64,000 nucleotides of DNA from the NCBI RefSeq assembly GCF_000513295.1, contig NC_023065.1, positions 1 to 64,000 of the forward strand. The letters are read 5' to 3'. The DNA comes from Magnetospirillum gryphiswaldense MSR-1 v2. GTDB lineage: Bacteria > Pseudomonadota > Alphaproteobacteria > Rhodospirillales > Magnetospirillaceae. The first letter of the stretch is position 1; every line of letters starts with the position of its first letter. The translations under genes and the position numbers were made by a program. The notes below the pieces were generated by a model. That model searched no databases. It saw nothing but the letters and a program-made list of their open reading frames with translations, and was not told where the DNA came from. Shown one piece after another: positions 20,301-27,827 of the stretch.

Positions 20301-20487
20301 AATCATCCAGCGGCATGCCGGCCGTGGCGGGCCATCCCGTCAGGGCTGTGAAATTGGCGCTAGCCGCAAGGATAGTCAGATCGGCAGAGCGCAGACACAA
20401 CAGGGCGCAATGGGGCTGGATCTGTCCTGGCGCATGAATGGCTTCCTGCTCGCAGCGATCGGTTCGCTCAACGTTGGAAACAGTCAT
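17341..20487 (-). CDS. bphP: Bacteriophytochrome hybrid histidine kinase
   Basis: Red/far-red photoreceptor kinase of 1048 residues. Order: PAS (about 1-120) with biliverdin-binding Cys C12 in [19 protein letters not shown] (about 135-310) with ADIPPQAR and [11 protein letters not shown], whose H257 matches the chromophore-contacting His; PHY (about 320-515) with the tongue motif PRESF; HisKA with phospho-acceptor H542 in [10 protein letters not shown]; HATPase_c with DTGIGL and GGTGLGLAI; receiver with D839 in [11 protein letters not shown]; HPt with H988 in [10 protein letters not shown]. Thus it holds every step of a phosphorelay up to a final receiver. Its start codon overlaps the bphO stop (ATGA), so synthesis is coupled. 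An unusual Cys (C27) replaces Gly after IQPH, and C248/C250 sit next to the pigment pocket. Soluble, no membrane segment. Confidence 0.95.
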   Translation of the reverse strand: MTVSNVERTDRCEQEAIHAPGQIQPHCALLCLRSADLTILAASANFTALTGWPATAGMPLDDCLPVEICANIRRWGGEGLHAADLSLSLPGGALPPFGARVSVHRKGDRVFCEIEPHLAVDVLAEGAKFEEFLAFVQRVVAEIRDAATLETLAKLVADGVRRITGFERILVYRFDQEGHGEVVGESKVADWDEEFLAFHFPAADIPPQARALYLEAPPRLAPDRDYVPVDMVPAVDPENGRPFDLGRCHCRSLSPIHRLYQKNLGVNGSMSTSVIDGGHLWGLIVGHHRAPHRVAIWIRPLVEMLTDAFSMRLRATETIDEKEARAVHVALHARLLEQIAGAENFITPLLNGAVRLTDVFFASSGAAVIYEEDHSVPTKILAVGDAPPEDAISRLARYCKDNAVDGVFASQCISMEVEEFTAYTATASGVLAIAVGDAGQDMILWFRPEQVLVKVWAGATPSDVDRQKQSGNYFPRESFARWVTEQRGHSRPWPQWKIDIARSLRTALNDVVLRQMRTIRVLNTQLAESSEAKSRFLANMSHEIRTPMNGIIGMTHLALAAELPPRQRENIETIQRSAQRLMGIINDVLDFSKIEAGQLVIDRGVFDLQRLLDDTVAVVADRAKAKGLKIFFQIERALPRCLVGDALRLGQMLLNYVNNAVKFTEAGRITISVEMEEENAAGIMLRVSVSDTGIGLTAEQQAGLFQSFQQADSSTTRRFGGTGLGLAITKQLAILMGGTVGVSSAPGQGSTFWFTVRVEASSEEDLAAEPGGPSSGVLGTDFAILGGTKVLLVEDDATNQIVAKGLLEAAGMAVDIAGDGATAISMVEDHPGYEIVLMDMHMPVMDGLEATSRLRAQPRFAELPIIAMTANAMGQHRRQCHDAGMDDFITKPFDPDQLYAIIQKWVTGVGDGELANTPSTRSQVGGGLHIPSSIAGLNVRAGLRRVAGLRALYLRSLRSFADQQADVVERLRRSLGKGDREWSSRLAHSLKGAAAMIDAGEVQVLAAAIEAAIDGGETAGVAEQVDRLEATLVPTLGAIRAAIDSNEQ

Positions 20488-21089
20488 CGACTACCCCTGT
20501 GAATACAGTGCGGTTTGTCCACGGCCTCAAGACCAGCAAGCTGTGCGCCAATAGCAGAGAAAGTGGCAATGGCGGCCGACTCGGCTTCGCGGATCGCCAC
20601 GTTGTCGTCGACTATCCGCGCCAGCACCGTGCGAAACCGGATCCATTGCCCCCCGACGTCGTCACCATAGGGACTGTAGAAGGCGAGCGCCTCGGCGATG
20701 TCTTCACCGAAGTGCTCCACCAGCCGCCGTCGGATGACCTGACCGCCGAGGATCGATCCTTCGATCACGTAGAAGGCCCCGATGCGGGATGCCGACGATG
20801 GGTAGGCGGGTATCGGAACGGATGGCGGGAAGATTCCTGCGCCGCCGCTCAGCCGGACGAGACCGGAGACCAACAATGGTGAGCGGGGGCAATAGCCGAT
20901 TGCAACGGCCTCGGGGGTCCCGGCCAGCGCTGCCTCGAGCGGCTCATGGACGGCCAGCAGGCTGCGGAACAGCGCGGCTAGCTCATCACGGCGGTAATCG
21001 TCGGCGAACAGGCGGGCGAGCCGCGGCAAACGCTCCATCGCTTCGTGGGCACTTCGGGTGGCAGAGCGAAGTTGCAGCCAAGCATCCAT
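20484..21089 (-). CDS. bphO: Biliverdin-producing heme oxygenase (bacteriophytochrome-associated)
   Basis: Opens heme to biliverdin, the chromophore of the kinase encoded next. 201 residues, all-helical heme-oxygenase fold expected; the N-terminal [13 protein letters not shown] supplies the proximal heme ligand (H15), and [14 protein letters not shown] is the glycine-containing distal helix motif. ATG 21089 places the ligand helix at the normal distance from the start; the frame is open further upstream but without family similarity. The stop overlaps the bphP start. A promoter-like sequence lies 65 bases upstream. The bphO-bphP pairing is well known in proteobacteria; here it sits on a mobile island. 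Confidence 0.92.
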   Translation of the reverse strand: MDAWLQLRSATRSAHEAMERLPRLARLFADDYRRDELAALFRSLLAVHEPLEAALAGTPEAVAIGYCPRSPLLVSGLVRLSGGAGIFPPSVPIPAYPSSASRIGAFYVIEGSILGGQVIRRRLVEHFGEDIAEALAFYSPYGDDVGGQWIRFRTVLARIVDDNVAIREAESAAIATFSAIGAQLAGLEAVDKPHCIHRGSR

Positions 21090-21507
21090 GTGCAACCTAG
21101 GCAGTAGTTTTGATGGAGCGTTGCAGGCTACCACTCCCCAGTGACGAGCGCAGATCATACGGCGAGGCCCTCGGCCTGGCAATAGACCTTTGTCAGCCGT
21201 CCTGCTCTCAAAAACTAGAACTAAAGGTGTTTAGTGCGAGATACCCACCGCCATTTGGGATGGCGAATGTGCAATGCCCCTGCTTGACAGTCTCGGAAGC
21301 CATGGCGCGCGGTGCCCTCTGGATGCCCGCTATGGGTCAGGTTCGGTCGCCTGCCATGACCGCGCCTTCGCGCGCAGCAGCGAAGCGCCCACCAGCCCAC
21401 CTACCCCAGCGCCGGGGCATAAAGGGGGACTGGCGGGGGACAAGGCGGCGCAACGCGCTTCAGGGCGCGGCCGCGCTGTCGCAACCCGTTGAAAAAATTA
21501 GGGGAAA
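21090..21507. other. Right arm of the island, no gene seen
   Basis: Holds the leader and promoter of the bph operon (21090-21182) and then about 320 bases up to the tRNA-Thr 3' end. Short reading frames here show no recognisable product. An integrase gene would be expected in one of the arms but is absent. Confidence 0.5.
21154..21182 (-). promoter_or_regulatory. Promoter of the bphO-bphP operon
   Basis: On the minus strand TTGCCA (21177-21182), 17 bases, TATGAT (21154-21159). Good sigma-70-like match with ideal spacing, 65 bases upstream of the bphO start. Confidence 0.6.
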
Positions 21508-21552
21508 TGGTGCCGGTTGCAGGGTTCGAACCCGCGACCCCCTGATTACAAA
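21508..21552. repeat. Right attachment repeat (tRNA-Thr 3' end)
   Basis: Identical to 10864-10908 over 45 bases and embedded in the intact tRNA-Thr gene, so integration left the tRNA functional. Confidence 0.9.
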
Positions 21553-21583
21553 TCAGGTGCTCTACCAGCTGAGCTAAACCGGC
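21508..21583 (-). tRNA. tRNA-Thr (anticodon TGT)
   Basis: 76 bases including encoded CCA. Acceptor GCCGGTT pairs with AACCGGC, D-loop with AGCTCAGCTGGTAGAGC, anticodon TGT in a CTGATTTGTAATCAG arm, T-loop GGTTCGAACC. Its 3' 45 bases are repeated at 10864-10908, marking it as the integration site of the island. Confidence 0.97.
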
Positions 21584-21617
21584 GCGGCGTCCAGACGACG
21601 CTAAAGGCGATGGGAAA

Positions 21618-22463
21618 TTAGTGGGAAGCGGGCGGCACTGCAAGGTCTTGATCGCGGGCCAGTTCGTAAAGCGAGATGGCGGCGGCATTCGACACGTTCA
21701 AGCTTTCCACCAGATCGCTCATGGGCAGTTTGACCAGATGGTCGCAATGTTCGCGCGTCAGCCGGCGCAGGCCTTCGCCTTCCGCCCCCATGACCAGGGC
21801 GATCTTGCCGGACAATTTGGCCTGGGCCAGGGTTTGCGTCGCCTCGCCGGCCAAGCCGGCGGTCCAGAAACCGGCCTCCTTCAACTGCTCCAGGGCGCGG
21901 ACCATGTTAGTGACGCGGACCAGCGGCATCACTTCCAGCGCGCCCGAGGCCGATTTGGCCAGGGTGCCGGTTTCCTCGGGGCTGTGGCGGTCGGTGACCA
22001 CCACCGCCAGGGCGCCGAAGGCGGCGGCGGAACGCAAGATGGCGCCCACATTGTGCGGGTCGGTGACCTGATCCAGCACCATCACCACCGCGTGATCACG
22101 ATTTTGCGCCAGCCGGCCGATGTCCTCGATGCCGGGACTGTCCAGGTGCTCGGCCAGAACGGCGATCCCCTGGTGCACGGCGCCGGGGGGGAGCAGGCGG
22201 TCCAGTTCCTGCCGCTCGGTCGTTTCCTCACCCGGCAGCGGACGCAAGGCGCGCGCGCGCTGTATGGAAGCCGCGTGGCTGCGCAGCGCCTCCGCCGTCA
22301 GCACGATGCGGCGGATTTTTCGCTCTTTATTGGCCAGGGCCGCTAACACCGCGTGCGCGCCATACAGCCAAAGCTGGTTTGACGGCAGTTTGGCGGGACG
22401 TTCGCCGCCTTTGGCCGGGTCGCGGCGCGGGGCGGATTTATGGCGGGATTCCCGGTGGTTCAT
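21618..22463 (-). CDS. rlmB: 23S rRNA (guanosine-2'-O-)-methyltransferase, SpoU family
   Basis: Methylates a ribose 2'-OH on rRNA with S-adenosylmethionine; the best-known member of this type, RlmB, modifies G2251 of 23S rRNA. 281 residues with an N-terminal substrate-binding domain beginning at LYGAHAVLAALAN and the C-terminal SPOUT knot: motif 1 DQVTDPHNVGAILRSAAAFG, motif 2 LVMGAEGEGL, motif 3 LNVSNAAAISLYE. ATG 22463 is chosen because the upstream part of the frame lacks family character. Its position beside the tRNA-Tyr/tuf cluster fits a translation role. RlmB rather than the tRNA enzyme TrmH is inferred from length and N-domain. Confidence 0.88.
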   Translation of the reverse strand: MNHRESRHKSAPRRDPAKGGERPAKLPSNQLWLYGAHAVLAALANKERKIRRIVLTAEALRSHAASIQRARALRPLPGEETTERQELDRLLPPGAVHQGIAVLAEHLDSPGIEDIGRLAQNRDHAVVMVLDQVTDPHNVGAILRSAAAFGALAVVVTDRHSPEETGTLAKSASGALEVMPLVRVTNMVRALEQLKEAGFWTAGLAGEATQTLAQAKLSGKIALVMGAEGEGLRRLTREHCDHLVKLPMSDLVESLNVSNAAAISLYELARDQDLAVPPASH

Positions 22464-22505
22464 GGTGTCTCCTTCGGAACAATCATGTAGCCTTACTTTT
22501 TCGTG

Positions 22506-22535
22506 TTGACAAGGCCGCGAAAATTCCCATATTTC
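22506..22535 (+). promoter_or_regulatory. Promoter of the tRNA-Tyr/tRNA-Gly/tuf unit
   Basis: Perfect TTGACA (22506-22511) followed after 18 bases by TATTTC (22530-22535; a 17-base spacing gives ATATTT), 41 bases before tRNA-Tyr. Confidence 0.55.
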
Positions 22536-22575
22536 GGCTCTCCCGTCGCCGCGGTGTAACAGCCAGCGACGGTGT

Positions 22576-22661
22576 GGAGGGGTGGCCGAGCGGTCAATGG
22601 CAGCAGACTGTAAATCTGCCGGGGTAACCCTACGTTGGTTCAAATCCAACCCCCTCCACCA
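22576..22661 (+). tRNA. tRNA-Tyr (anticodon GTA)
   Basis: 86 bases with CCA. Acceptor GGAGGGG pairs with CCCCTCC, anticodon GTA in GCAGACTGTAAATCTGC, a long variable arm as in bacterial type II tRNAs, T-loop GGTTCAAATCC. Confidence 0.97.
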
Positions 22662-22722
22662 TTCACTTCCGGGCCGGGCGATGGACTTTCGGGTCTGCCG
22701 CGAGGTGTGGGGCGCTTGCGAA

Positions 22723-22796
22723 GCGGGTGTAGCTCAATGGTAGAGCAGAAGCCTTCCAAGCTTACGACGAGGGTTCGATTCCCTTCACCCGCTCCA
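22723..22796 (+). tRNA. tRNA-Gly (anticodon TCC)
   Basis: 74 bases with CCA. Acceptor GCGGGTG pairs with CACCCGC, anticodon TCC, T-loop GGTTCGATTCC. Lies between tRNA-Tyr and tuf, an arrangement also found upstream of tufB in enterobacteria. Confidence 0.97.
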
Positions 22797-22869
22797 TTGA
22801 GGCGCGCCTTTCTCGGGTAAATTTCGGCACGACCAGCGCGGCTTCAGCCGCCGATCAGGTGGGTTTAAA

Positions 22870-24060
<1,191 letters not shown>

Positions 24061-24179
24061 TAATGTGAACAATCGGTGGCCAGCGCTGTTGCGTTGGTCA
24101 CCGACTGGCTGTATAAGGCGTGGCTTCGGCCAAGCCCGACCGCGCGAAACCCAGGTTTTTCCTGGATCGCATCGGTTGC

Positions 24180-24255
24180 AGGAGTGTAGCTCAACTGGTA
24201 GAGCACCGGTCTCCAAAACCGGGGGTTGGGGGTTCGAGCCCCTCCACTCCTGCCA
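24180..24255 (+). tRNA. tRNA-Trp (anticodon CCA)
   Basis: 76 bases with encoded CCA. Acceptor AGGAGTG pairs with CACTCCT, D-arm AGCTCAACTGGTAGAGC, anticodon CCA in CCGGTCTCCAAAACCGG, T-loop GGTTCGAGCCC. Between tuf and secE as in other alphaproteobacteria. Confidence 0.97.
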
Positions 24256-24304
24256 AGCCGAACGTTCATTTTAAGGCGCCCCGGCGCATCAACCGAATAA
24301 GAGT

Positions 24305-24505
24305 ATGATGGCTAAGACGTCGCCAGCCCAATTTGTAAAGCAGGTGCGGCAGGAAGCCGCCAAGGTCACTTGGCCCAGCCGCAAGGAAACCACGGTTTCC
24401 ACCATGATGGTTTTTGTCATGGTGGTTTTAGCCGCTGTCTTCTTCCTGCTGGTGGATCAGGTGTTCGCCACCGCCGTCAAGTTCGTCTTCGGTTTGGGAG
24501 GCTGA
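24305..24505 (+). CDS. secE: Preprotein translocase subunit SecE
   Basis: Small essential clamp of the SecYEG channel in the inner membrane. 66 residues: an amphipathic N-terminal part with the conserved [10 protein letters not shown] motif, then a single membrane segment (about 32-57). This short one-helix form is usual outside the enterobacteria. Two consecutive ATG codons (24305, 24308) are possible starts. It is followed 2 bases later by nusG, the invariant order. Confidence 0.95.
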   Translation: MMAKTSPAQFVKQVRQEAAKVTWPSRKETTVSTMMVFVMVVLAAVFFLLVDQVFATAVKFVFGLGG

Positions 24506-24507
24506 GT

Positions 24508-25041
24508 ATGGCGACCGCCCGCTGGTACGTGGTTCACGTTTATTCCGGTTTTGAGAAGAAGGTTTCGCAGTCGATCCGCGAACAGGCCGAGCAAAAAGGC
24601 ATGGCCGAGATGTTCGAGCAGATCCTGGTGCCGACCGAAGAGGTGGTTGAAGTCCGCCGTGGCACCAAGGTCAATGCCGAGCGCAAGTTCTTCCCCGGCT
24701 ATGTGCTGGTGAAGATGGAATTGACCGACGATTCCTGGCACTTGGTCAAGAATACGCCCAAGGTCACCGGCTTCCTCGGCGGCAAGGGCCGCCCGGTGCC
24801 GATCACCGAGCGTGAGGCCGAGCGGATCATGCAGCAGGTGCAAGAGGGCGTCGAACGTCCGAAGCCCTCGGTGGTTTTCGAAGTGGGCGAGCAGGTTCGC
24901 GTGTGCGATGGCCCGTTCACCTCGTTCAACGGCATGGTGGAAGAAGTCGACGAAGAGCGCGCCCGCCTCAAGGTGGCGGTGTCGATCTTCGGTCGCTCCA
25001 CCCCGGTGGAATTGGAATACGCCCAGGTCGAGAAGGTCTGA
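24508..25041 (+). CDS. nusG: Transcription termination/antitermination protein NusG
   Basis: Binds the beta-prime clamp helices of RNA polymerase and links it to Rho or ribosomal S10. 177 residues with the NGN domain starting [15 protein letters not shown] and containing [10 protein letters not shown], then a KOW domain with [17 protein letters not shown] 24508 directly follows secE; the frame is open upstream only as a shadow of secE. Confidence 0.97.
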   Translation: MATARWYVVHVYSGFEKKVSQSIREQAEQKGMAEMFEQILVPTEEVVEVRRGTKVNAERKFFPGYVLVKMELTDDSWHLVKNTPKVTGFLGGKGRPVPITEREAERIMQQVQEGVERPKPSVVFEVGEQVRVCDGPFTSFNGMVEEVDEERARLKVAVSIFGRSTPVELEYAQVEKV

Positions 25042-25106
25042 GGCATCAAGGTTTCGGAAGGCGCCGTCGGCCAGTCATGGTCGGCGGTATCTTCCGTTTT
25101 CGCCGT

Positions 25107-25165
25107 GGGGATGGTCCCCAAGGCGTGAAAAGCGGTGGGAGGCTCGAGCCATGGGCCGGACCACC
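25107..25165 (+). promoter_or_regulatory. Putative L1-binding leader of rplKA
   Basis: Between nusG and rplK the mRNA can form GGGGA/TCCCC (25107-25119) and a second element in which GGTGG (25134-25138) pairs with CCACC (25161-25165) around a GGCTCGAGCC palindrome. In bacteria L1 represses rplK-rplA translation by binding a leader that mimics its 23S rRNA site; the GTGGGAGG...GGACCACC pattern fits that kind of site from memory, but binding is inferred. Confidence 0.4.
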
Positions 25166-25193
25166 AGCTTCTGTCGACCAGAGGTAGGGTAAA

Positions 25194-25622
25194 ATGGCAA
25201 AGAAAGTCATTGGCTATATCAAGCTTCAGGTGCCGGCCGGCAAGGCCAATCCGTCGCCGCCGATCGGTCCGGCGCTGGGTCAGCGCGGCCTGAACATCAT
25301 GGAATTCTGCAAGTCCTTCAACGCTGCCACCCAGCAGCTGGAAGCCGGCATGCCGATTCCGGTGGTGATCACCGCCTTTTCCGACCGCACCTTCACCTAT
25401 GTCACCAAGACCCCGCCGGTCACCTACTTCCTGAAGAAGGCCGCCGGCATTCAAAAGGGTACCACGACGCCGGGCAAGGCGACCGTGGGTCAGGTGACCA
25501 TGGCTCAGATCCGTGAGATCGCCGAAAAGAAGATGGTGGATTTGAACGCAGTCGACATCGACGGCGCCGCCAGCATGATCGTCGGTTCGGCCCGGTCCAT
25601 GGGCCTCAAGGTGGTGGAGTAA
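25194..25622 (+). CDS. rplK: 50S ribosomal protein L11
   Basis: Part of the GTPase-associated centre, stimulating EF-G and sensing stalled tRNA for stringent factor. 142 residues, normal length, with the conserved proline-rich [20 protein letters not shown] and C-terminal [16 protein letters not shown]. First gene of rplKA; rplA follows after 4 bases. Confidence 0.98.
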   Translation: MAKKVIGYIKLQVPAGKANPSPPIGPALGQRGLNIMEFCKSFNAATQQLEAGMPIPVVITAFSDRTFTYVTKTPPVTYFLKKAAGIQKGTTTPGKATVGQVTMAQIREIAEKKMVDLNAVDIDGAASMIVGSARSMGLKVVE

Positions 25623-25626
25623 TCCC

Positions 25627-26322
25627 ATGGCCAAGCTCGGTAAGCGTCTGAAGTCCGCCTATGAAGGCGTCGACTCCAACAAGTTCTACACCCTTGAAGA
25701 AGCGGTGAAGCTGATCAAGTCCGGTGCCAAGTCCAAGTTCGATGAAACCATCGAAGTGGCCATGAACCTGGGTGTTGATCCCCGTCACGCCGACCAGATG
25801 GTCCGCGGCGTCGTCGAACTGCCCAACGGCACCGGCAAGACCGTGCGCGTGGCCGTGTTCGCCAAGGCCGACAAGGCCGAGGAAGCCCGCAAGGCCGGTG
25901 CCGACATCGTCGGTGCCGAAGACCTGGCGGAGCAGATCCAGGGCGGCATGATGGATTTCGATCGCTGCATCGCCACCCCCGACATGATGGGTGTCGTCGG
26001 TCGTCTGGGTAAAGTCCTGGGCCCGCGCAACCTGATGCCCAACCCCAAGCTGGGCACCGTCACCCCCAACGTGACCGAAGCCATCCGCGCCGCCAAGGCC
26101 GGTCAGGTGCAGTTCCGCGTTGAGAAGGCCGGTATCATTCATGCCGGTGTCGGCAAGGCCTCGTTCGACGAAGCCAAGCTGGTGGAAAACATCAAGGCTT
26201 TCATCGACGCCATCAACAAGGCCAAGCCGGCCGGCGCCAAGGGCACCTACGTCAAGAAGGTGTCGTTGAGCTCGACCATGGGCGTCGGTGTCAAGCTGGA
26301 CATCGCCAGCGTTAACGCGTAA
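25627..26322 (+). CDS. rplA: 50S ribosomal protein L1
   Basis: Forms the mobile L1 stalk at the E site and acts as translational repressor of rplKA. 231 residues, normal length; signature [21 protein letters not shown] and the conserved [18 protein letters not shown] are present. Ends 297 bases before rplJ, a gap filled by a structured leader. Confidence 0.98.
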   Translation: MAKLGKRLKSAYEGVDSNKFYTLEEAVKLIKSGAKSKFDETIEVAMNLGVDPRHADQMVRGVVELPNGTGKTVRVAVFAKADKAEEARKAGADIVGAEDLAEQIQGGMMDFDRCIATPDMMGVVGRLGKVLGPRNLMPNPKLGTVTPNVTEAIRAAKAGQVQFRVEKAGIIHAGVGKASFDEAKLVENIKAFIDAINKAKPAGAKGTYVKKVSLSSTMGVGVKLDIASVNA

Positions 26323-26335
26323 AAGTTAGCGCTTT

Positions 26336-26619
26336 TCAAAAGTTACCCCCGTTTCGGCGGGGGGAACGGGGGTTTCCGGTGACGGAAACTCCCAACCTGT
26401 CCGAGACCGTCGGTGCGATGAACGGCTTGCCGCTCACCGCTTAAAGGGAAGTTCCCCGCCCACGCAGACAGAGGTGAACCCGTTTCAAGCCCGTTTTGGG
26501 AATGTTTCGGCTGAAAGCTTCTGGGACAGGCCACCGGTTTTATCGACGGTTCGCCGTCGATGAGACCACAGGGCAATGTTCCGGCGGAATGTCCGCCGGA
26601 TCGCTGTTTGGAGACGAAA
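26336..26619 (+). promoter_or_regulatory. Structured rplJ leader (putative L10 leader)
   Basis: The untranslated stretch before rplJ contains four clean hairpins: CCCCCG/CGGGGG (26346-26363), GTTTCCG/CGGAAAC with GTGA loop (26372-26389), an 8-bp stem with TTCG tetraloop (26542-26561) and a 9-bp perfect stem with 3-base loop (26580-26600) ending 10 bases before the GGAG ribosome-binding site. In many bacteria the L10-L12 complex represses rplJL by binding such a leader; assignment here rests on position and structure. Confidence 0.5.
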
Positions 26620-27135
26620 GTGGACCGGACACAAAAGAAAGAGTGGGTCGGGTCGCTGCATGGAACTCTGGAAGGGGCCGGTCTGGTCGTCGTCACCCAT
26701 TATTCGGGTCTGACGGTTGCCGAGATCACCGCTTTGCGGGGCAAGATGCGCGCGGCTGGCGCCAGCTTCAAAGTGACCAAAAACCGTCTCACCAAGCTCG
26801 CCCTTGAGGGTACTGCGTACGAGAACATCGCCGATCTGTTCACCGGCCCGACCGCTATCGCCTTCTCGGCGGACCCGGTCGCCGCCGCCAAGATCGCTGC
26901 CGAATTCGCCAAGACCAACGACAAGCTGAAGATCCTGGGTGGATCCTTGGGCGGTCAGCGTCTCGACGTTGCCGGCATTCAGGCTCTGGCCACTCTGCCG
27001 TCCTTGGACGAGCTGCGCGGCAAGCTGCTTGGCATGATCTCCACGCCCGCTACCCGTATCGCCGGTGTGCTGCAAGCCCCCGCTGGCCAGTTGGCCCGGG
27101 TGCTCAAGGCCAAGGCGGACAAGGACGCCGCGTGA
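26620..27135 (+). CDS. rplJ: 50S ribosomal protein L10
   Basis: Base of the L7/L12 stalk, and with L12 the translational regulator of its own mRNA. 171 residues with DRTQKKEWV near the N-terminus, VVVTHYSGLTVAEI, KVTKNRL and the C-terminal helix binding L12 dimers (LDELRGKLLGMISTPATRIA). Start is the GTG at 26620, seven bases after GGAGA; the upstream ATG-initiated frame would run through the leader hairpins. Confidence 0.95.
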   Translation: MDRTQKKEWVGSLHGTLEGAGLVVVTHYSGLTVAEITALRGKMRAAGASFKVTKNRLTKLALEGTAYENIADLFTGPTAIAFSADPVAAAKIAAEFAKTNDKLKILGGSLGGQRLDVAGIQALATLPSLDELRGKLLGMISTPATRIAGVLQAPAGQLARVLKAKADKDAA

Positions 27136-27186
27136 GCGTTTAAGTAAACACATCCCAGAACTCAAGCTGAATATTAGGAGTATCAA

Positions 27187-27561
27187 ATGGCTGATCTCGC
27201 TAAGCTCGTTGACGAGCTGTCCGCCCTGACCGTGCTGGAAGCCGCCGAGCTGTCCAAGCTGCTGGAAGAGAAGTGGGGCGTTTCCGCCGCCGCTCCGGTT
27301 GCCGTCGCCGCTGTTGCCGGTGCCGCTGCCGCTCCGGCCGCTGAAGAGCAGACCGAATTCGAAGTCGTTCTGACCGAAGCCGGTGAGAAGAAGATCAACG
27401 TGATTAAGGAAGTCCGCGCCATCACCGGCCTGGGTCTGAAGGAAGCCAAGGACCTGGTCGAAGGCGCTCCGAAGACCGTCAAGGATGGCGTGTCCAAGGA
27501 CGAAGCCGAAAAGATCAAGAAGGTTCTCGAAGAAGCCGGCGCCAAGGTTGCCGTCAAGTAA
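27187..27561 (+). CDS. rplL: 50S ribosomal protein L7/L12
   Basis: Multi-copy stalk protein that recruits and activates translation GTPases. 124 residues: N-terminal dimerisation part, a flexible Ala-rich hinge (about 35-55) and the C-terminal factor-binding domain with [20 protein letters not shown]. Strong AGGAG ribosome-binding site eight bases upstream fits its higher copy number. Confidence 0.98.
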   Translation: MADLAKLVDELSALTVLEAAELSKLLEEKWGVSAAAPVAVAAVAGAAAAPAAEEQTEFEVVLTEAGEKKINVIKEVRAITGLGLKEAKDLVEGAPKTVKDGVSKDEAEKIKKVLEEAGAKVAVK

Positions 27562-27586
27562 TCGAGGCCAGTCAGGTCTTGTCATA

Positions 27587-27628
27587 GGGCCGGGAGCGGT
27601 GACGGAAAACGTCGCCGCTACCTGGCCC
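27587..27628 (+). promoter_or_regulatory. Hairpin in the rplL-rpoB gap
   Basis: Outer pairing GGGCC/GGCCC and an inner 10-bp stem AGCGGTGACG/CGTCGCCGCT with GAAAA loop, 26 bases after rplL. It may be the counterpart of the attenuator or RNase III site found between rplL and rpoB in enterobacteria; there is no T-run. Confidence 0.45.
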
Positions 27629-27757
27629 AATGGCGCTTATACGTGCCTACGGGCACTTAAATAAGTGACGTTAAATGCCCCAAGCGCTGGCAACAGCCGG
27701 GCGGAGACATTATTTCCGCCATATTCCGTGGGCAGTCATTCGTTTGTTTTTTTCCCG

Positions 27758-27779
27758 GGGACGGGATTTGACCCGTCCC
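27758..27779 (+). promoter_or_regulatory. Hairpin upstream of rpoB
   Basis: 8-bp perfect stem GGGACGGG/CCCGTCCC with 6-base loop, preceded by a T-run (27743-27753). It lies 49 bases before the rpoB start and could modulate read-through or rpoB mRNA end formation. Confidence 0.4.
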
Positions 27780-27827
27780 TCGGCCCTAAATCCAGGGTCG
27801 AAACCGACATGAGGACGAGGAGCGGCA

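Larger units (their letters stand above)
10864..21552. mobile_element. tRNA-Thr-associated genomic island (about 10.7 kb)
   Basis: The region lies between two perfect 45-bp direct repeats, one being the 3' end of the intact tRNA-Thr gene. The tRNA reads leftward, so the island occupies its 3' side as expected for integration there. It carries three insertion sequences or remnants, a DUF927 ATPase typical of phages and plasmids, a small protein of unknown function, and the bphO-bphP-regulator operon. No tyrosine or serine recombinase is recognisable, so the element is probably defective or was moved by an integrase supplied elsewhere. The bph operon GC content looks close to that of the host, so base composition alone would not reveal it. 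Confidence 0.8.
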
